The notes below the pieces were generated by a model. The model worked only from the letters and a program-made list of their open reading frames with translations. It ran no database searches and was not told the DNA's origin. This document shows, piece by piece, positions 59,547 to 64,000 of a stretch of 64,000 nt of DNA (position 1 is the stretch's first letter; each line of letters begins with the position of its first letter). Made by a program: the position numbers and the translations under genes. Source of the stretch: Ophiura sarsii. Taxonomy: Eukaryota > Echinodermata > Ophiuroidea > Amphilepidida > Ophiuridae. The stretch is from the NCBI GenBank assembly GCA_035610835.1, contig CM069459.1, positions 27,113,570-27,177,569 of the forward strand, written 5' to 3'.

Positions 59547-60090
59547 TACAGTCAACACAACAAGTAACTGACCAGGTGATTCATGTGCTGCTGACTCCTA
59601 TATAAATATATCTAATTATTGTCTTCTTGAGAAATGTATCCTCTTTCATTTGAGATATTGCACGCTAAGAAAGGTTGATTGTTGACGAAATAGCAATCCC
59701 AAATGCAACGTCAAGTACGATTTTTATTTCGCATTTCTCAAACCGGCAAATTATTGATTACTGGTAGTGGTAATGCTAATTCACCGGTCGGTGCACAGGT
59801 TGTTGGATAGTCGGCCGGCCGCATTGTTACGGTTGATCAATACGGCACACACGATTTACCTGTCATACTCTCCTCGTGTTAAAAGATAAATGTGAAAATG
59901 AAAATCAGACTTGACCTTACATTTGGGATTGTAGCTTGTCAATAATCAACTATTCCCAGCGTGCAATATTTCAAATTAAAGAAGAGAAATTTCTCAAAAT
60001 CTTTGTAATTTAATATGTTCTTGTAGGAGTTATACTATAAAGCTATCAGCACATTTATTACCTGATCAGTTACTTATTGTGTTGACTGTA
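59547..60090. mobile_element. Long-TIR fold-back element, 544 bp, TA target
   Basis: Ends TACAGTCAACACAACAAGTA and the inverse, TACAGTCAACACAATAAGTA. TA flanks lie at 59545-59546 and 60091-60092. The inverted arms reach about 200 bp with moderate divergence. The core 'ggatagtcggccggccgcat' matches the 11701-12166 copy. No transposase. Confidence 0.85.
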
Positions 60091-60092
60091 TA

Positions 60093-60925
60093 TACGTCGT
60101 GCCTCGGATTCTCCTGACGAATCTTAGGCATCAAACTCTATAACAATATATATTATACACGACTTGATTGTGTATGAATTTCAATTGCACTGATATTTCA
60201 TATTTGATTTTTATGTTGAGGTTGATAGGTTTCGATTTATAAGAGATACTGTAGTTTAAAAAAATACAAGCTTGTGCTTAATTATATTGCATATCTGGCA
60301 AACCCTCAGAGAACACAGATGAGATTCCTATCTTAAGTGGAAAATCGAATACATTCAGAAGCGATCATTATCAAGCATATTTTTTTAAACAAATATAATA
60401 GCAAGCAGAATCCATGCATACTGTTTAAGGGCCTTAAAACATCCATTTTAGAGTTTACAGGAGTATTTCTCCAGTGCATGCAAGTATTCAAAAATACTCT
60501 GCACTACATAGAGGTCTTTCGTTTGTTGAACTGATGATTACGACAGCAAATAGAAGTACAGTAATAGAGTAGTAGAAATATACACGTTTTATGCTTTAGG
60601 AGCTTTTAATGCAAATCAAAGTTGTGCACTTAGCAAAAATAAAATATAATTTAATAAGTATACAAACAACACAGAGAAAAAGATCCGTGTTTACCTTAGG
60701 TGTAATGAAAACACCTACACTATCCATTTTGATCAAACAAATGGCTAAAACGGCCACAATGTTGTGGGGAGGTCAATTATAAGTGTGACCTCTTTGGAAT
60801 TATCACGTTTTTCTAGATATGATAGGCTTATTACACATTCTTTATGAACATTATGATTCATGGCAACTTTTACGTACGTAAAACTCGTAAGTATGGCTCT
60901 TACGTTTAAAGGTTGATGTTCTGCA
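60093..60925. other. No recognised feature
   Basis: AT-rich sequence. Frames of 65 codons (60337) and 92 codons (60745, minus) have no domain. Confidence 0.45.
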
Positions 60926-60929
60926 TTAC

Positions 60930-61430
60930 ATTCCAGTTGCCTGTAAGGTTTGAGCCCAAGTTTGACAGGTTGAACTGGCCATGACGCTAGTATTAGTAAG
61001 TTCCACCCAAGGATTACATCCATCCAACACCATAGACCGCATGCTGGGGGACCTTGAGTGTAGCAGCGGTGTTACTAGAAACAAGCCTGAGGCGCTGCAG
61101 TCTTGCCACATAACTTTCCACACGTGGTGACTTTCCGCCAGATTTGGGCTAGTTTTAAAACTAAAATCTGCTCTTTGGATAATATAATGTGATTTTTTTT
61201 TCTCGAAATTTGAACTTTTGTTTTTATAAAATTTCTTAACGCAAGAACATTTTCAAAAGTAGTAAATAGGGCTTCTAGTTTTACACCCAGACTAAAGAGC
61301 CTTGAGCTATGCTTAGGACAGCGGTGGAAATGGTAGCACGCACGCTGGCAAGACACAGTTGGTGTAAAATAAATCAGATAAATGGTGTAGGAGGGGATGA
61401 TTTATTACCCTGGATATGTCATCAAAGACG
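60930..61430 (+). repeat. Dispersed repeat R1
   Basis: R1 blocks: ccagttgcctgtaaggtttg, gacaggttgaactggccatg, 'tttgggctagttttaaaact', 'aaaatctgctct', 'gagccttgagctatgctta', 'gtgtaaaataaa' and 'gatttattaccctgg'. Confidence 0.75.
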
Positions 61431-61512
61431 TGGTCAAGAAAGTTGGATTTTATACAGGGAACGGAACCGTAATGGATTGCTGGCCCGATTTACGAAAGTT
61501 TGAGTTGCATAA

Positions 61513-62577
61513 TACACCTATCAGTTGTAAGACGCACTATACGACCCCCGGGAGTGGTGCGTCACTTTACCGAGGTGCGTCAACTTCTCATGTACCATGA
61601 CGCACCCTGTGTCAAAAAAACGACGGACCATTGCCATCCAGATACGCACCCTCAGTCAATTTTTGGACGCACCATTGGTGGATTCTGACGGACCACGACG
61701 CACCCCGTCGTCAGATATCGTTGACTAAACTGGATAAAACACGATGACTACTGAAAATGAAACTACTTTTGATTCACGAGGGATCTGCCCTTATTCGATG
61801 TTGTCAACCCTGGCCCTTGAATATATAGACCCCGGACCGGAACCGGGATGGACGGAACCAACAGGAGAACTTTTATATATGCACAATAATATCTGACTGG
61901 TCTAAAATTCATAAAATATTTAACTGATTATCATAAACGTCAGGATATGGATGAAACAATTTCGAGAACATTTCCCATTCATATTTGCGAACGGGGTCTA
62001 TAAATGAAGCAAAATCCTTAGAAATGGGTATGTTTTTTATTTGAATCTCCTGCCGCACATCCCCGACCAAATTCAATTCCGGGGCCTGTCCTACCTCTGT
62101 GTTGTTAGATTGTTCTGCGCTTGTGCGGAAGAGCGCCATGCTGATCCCCTATCTTATACGTGATATAAAAATGAATGGTTCTCGGTCTACTGTCGGTTCC
62201 TTTTTTTCGTTTGCAAAACTCTTGTATTGTAATTGGCGATGATCGAGTGATTTCAGGCATTTTAGAACATGCGGTATAAAATATCGGAGTGATGTTTGCG
62301 GTATTAAAGTATAGAGCCTGGTTGGCGGTATCAAGGAGTTATGTGGTATAGTAGGCATATAGCGTATATTTAAAGGTCGTATTTTGATGTTCGTAAACAG
62401 GTGTACACTGTGACGCACCCATGTAAAGTGACGGACCTTGACGCACCCTCCGTCATTTTTTTGACGAACCAAAGGCTGCCACTGACGTACCCTCCGTCAA
62501 AATTTATTGGTAAACGACGCACCCACGACGCACCTCTCCCGGGGGTCGTATAGTGCGTCTTACAACTGATAGGTGTA
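61513..62577. mobile_element. DNA element with subterminal GACGCACC arrays, 1065 bp
   Basis: Perfect 42-bp terminal repeats start TACACCTATCAGTTGTAAGA at 61513 and are inverted to 62577. TAA lies on both sides (61510-61512 and 62578-62580), a probable 3-bp target duplication. Inside each end, within 200 bp, GACGCACC or GACGGACC-type octamers recur, roughly eight at the left (61530-61720) and seven at the right (62408-62540), mostly in the same orientation. Subterminal transposase-binding arrays of this sort are known in CACTA/EnSpm and some PIF/hAT elements. The centre has only a 76-codon unrecognised frame (61909-62139, minus). Confidence 0.85.
61909..62139 (-). CDS. Unrecognised 76-codon frame inside the 61513 element
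   Basis: The frame starts MALFRTSAEQSNNTEVGQAP and ends ...WEMFSKLFHPYPDVYDN plus four residues. I do not recognise it. Composition is ordinary (mixed charge, Trp, Tyr, Pro) and not a repeat translation. It is central in the element, where a captured or element-encoded exon would sit. It could be an exon, as a stop falls at its 3' end and no partner exon was found, or chance. Confidence 0.25.
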   Translation of the reverse strand: MALFRTSAEQSNNTEVGQAPELNLVGDVRQEIQIKNIPISKDFASFIDPVRKYEWEMFSKLFHPYPDVYDNQLNIL

Positions 62578-62589
62578 TAACTCCAATGG

Positions 62590-62820
62590 TTCTAATTTTA
62601 GAAACACAAGGTCACACGAAATTTGCCCATTGAGTACACAAACTTGCTGGTGGTTAACCACCTTTGGCAGTAATTTACCACATTTTAGTCTATAGTTTCT
62701 AAATGGAACATTTCTGCCCCCTAAGATTTTACAGACATAATAAGAAAAAGATGGTGATTCTTCTGATGTCAAAATATCTTGATGCGAAAAAAAACATAGC
62801 CCCCAAAAAGGTGATCGGAA
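62590..62820 (+). repeat. Dispersed repeat, fullest copy of the 'ggttaaccacc' family
   Basis: Covers both parts seen separately at 4510-4640 (ggtcacacgaaatttgccca onward) and 16265-16425 (ggttaaccacctttgg to atatcttgatg). It directly abuts the right end of the 61513 element. Confidence 0.7.
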
Positions 62821-62865
62821 CACTTTTAACCCTCGTCCTACTGAACCATCACACGGTTCAATAAA

Positions 62866-62888
62866 GGGGGGGGGGGGGGGGGGGGGGG
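62866..62888. repeat. 23-G run
   Basis: Homopolymer following a small TGAACC/GGTTCA hairpin; length probably uncertain. Confidence 0.9.
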
Positions 62889-63326
62889 TGGCGGTTCCCC
62901 CTTAATAAAATCCAAACAGAGGTGCAGAATATGCTTATAATTATTAGTATCATGCTGTAGCTAGAGGTCTCACCTTTCCATACATGAGCATTTCCGTAGT
63001 TGCGGACATACATTTCAGACACTTTGAGGACTTGCCAAGTCTAAACTATACCAGTTGCTTGATTGTTAACACCTGGGTTTCAAGTATCTCTAGTAGGAGT
63101 ATAAAACCTGAAAATTCCTTTGCTGTACCATTTTCGGTTAATGAGATATGTTGTGAAAACCCTCCGTTGCGGACGTACGCAGAGGAAGGGATTTTTTCAG
63201 TACACCTGTATTCATATCAAAAGATCTCTGAAGTGTTCAGGTCTGTAATGAAAACTAATATTGTTTTGTTTGTAAGAGGGACAAACCTAAAGAAAACAAA
63301 CAACACTTCACGCAACACTTCAAGAG
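62889..63326. other. No recognised gene; 120-codon open frame
   Basis: A plus frame at 62984-63346 shows no domain and runs into the next element's terminal repeat, so it is unlikely to be a complete gene. 'ttgcggacgtac' (63166) recurs as 'ttgcggacatac' (63000) and in inverse at 63983-63994. Confidence 0.4.
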
Positions 63327-63825
63327 CAACCTGGTCTCTTTGTTAAACTGCACTATATATGCAGTTTACAATTCGTCTTAGTCTGTAGGAATAGTGCAGT
63401 TTAAGATCCAGATTAGATTTATTCCGTTAACACTGACAAAATAGTTTAAGAATGTTGGATATCCGATATTTATTGTTTAAGAATGTAGGACATCCAATAT
63501 TTATAGTTTAAGATTGTAGGATATCCAATATTAATAGTTTTAGTTTGAGACATCCTTGTTTTTACCTCCCCGACCACCAACCCCCTGAGCGCTTTGGCAT
63601 ATAATTATGTATCAATATCATTTCAACGGTGTCAAATATTAAATACGTATAATGTACGTATTTTATATCTGTACGTATACTTTCATTGTCAGTGTTATTG
63701 AGATTTATTCCGTTGAGGGCGCTAACGGAATAAATCGAATCTGGTTCTTAAACTGTTCTATACCTACAGATTAAGACGAATTGTAAACTGCATATATAGT
63801 GCAGTTTAACAAGGAGACCAGGTTG
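63327..63825. mobile_element. Long-TIR element with TTGGATATCC repeats, complete copy, 499 bp
   Basis: Inverted arms of about 105 bp start CAACCTGGTCTCTTTGTTAA at 63327 and end at 63825. AGAG on both sides (63323-63326 and 63826-63829) is a candidate 4-bp target duplication. The interior has three tandem 33-bp units (63445-63535), each with the palindrome GGATATCC, and a second pair of palindromic blocks (acgtataatgtacgt). Relatives: 15875-16264 (truncated) and a fragment at 36414-36530. No coding frame. Confidence 0.85.
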
Positions 63826-63829
63826 AGAG

Positions 63830-64000
63830 ACCATGTATTACATATGTAAACAGATACAGAACAAAATAAGTTTTACACATTAAGTATGAATCATCAGCTT
63901 TAGAAAAATACTGACTTCATTGGTTTCCAACATTGCCAAAGTATTGAACGGAGTGGTTAAAAGTAGCAGCCTTTGGGATGTGTACGTCCGCAACAGAAGG
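63830..64000. other. No recognised feature to window end
   Basis: AT-rich sequence; contains the inverse 'gtacgtccgcaac' motif at 63982. Confidence 0.4.

Noticed and set aside
62984..63346. 120-codon ORF as a possible gene
   Set aside because: It ends inside the terminal repeat of the 63327 element and shows no recognisable domain; not enough support.

Overview
This window looks like intergenic or intronic DNA from a marine invertebrate animal. It is AT-rich, has no gene-dense layout, and contains remnants of several eukaryote-type retroelements and many small inverted-repeat transposons. I recognise no intact protein-coding host gene, no rRNA and no convincing functional tRNA. Almost every open frame over 60 codons is a chance frame or a frame through a repeat. 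I cannot name the phylum. Penelope-like elements, restriction-endonuclease-type LINEs, mariner/PIF-Harbinger/hAT/TTAA-target MITEs and tRNA-derived SINEs together fit deuterostomes, molluscs, annelids or cnidarians.

Layout. (1) 1-6740 is an old tandem duplication (copy a about 1-3690, copy b about 4840-6740), with a PIF/Harbinger-type MITE, arrays of a CAGTATCG/CGATACTG palindrome and a decayed Penelope-like GIY-YIG domain. (2) 6900-9600 holds a dead LINE 3' end, simple-sequence DNA, a PIF-like MITE, and a 240-bp tandem repeat split by a hAT MITE with a perfect 8-bp target duplication. (3) 9600-20200 is mostly unrecognisable. It contains a deleted mariner-like element with a remnant of transposase, several fold-back elements, a dead LINE reverse transcriptase and a TTAA-flanked MITE. 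(4) 20215-37460 and 37850-57560 are two diverged tandem copies of one 17-20 kb segment, followed by a short third partial copy at 58790-59470. (5) 57700-64000 holds another dead LINE end, fold-back elements, a 1.07-kb element with subterminal GACGCACC repeats and a 500-bp long-TIR element.

The large duplication makes the window informative. Most elements present in one copy are missing from the other at an alignable empty site, so ends and target duplications can be read directly. Clean cases are 26351-27016 (TA), 27160-27887 (TA), 35890-37294 (TA), 41351-42551 (TA), 43979-44128 (TTA), 46812-47494 (GACAA, 5 bp) and 49697-50117 (TTAA). A piggyBac-like MITE shared by both copies (34480-34680 and its partner near 56186-56365) probably predates the duplication.

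The least familiar feature is a set of unrelated-looking non-autonomous elements or arrays, each built around its own short palindrome: CAGTATCG/CGATACTG, ATGACAAAT/ATTTGTCAT, TTGGATATCCAA, CAATCT/AGATTG, CAACAGTTG/CAACTGTTG and ACTCTT/AAGAGT. At least two share CACTG-type ends and TA-flanked insertion. No protein in the window explains them; presumably they were mobilised and amplified by machinery encoded elsewhere.
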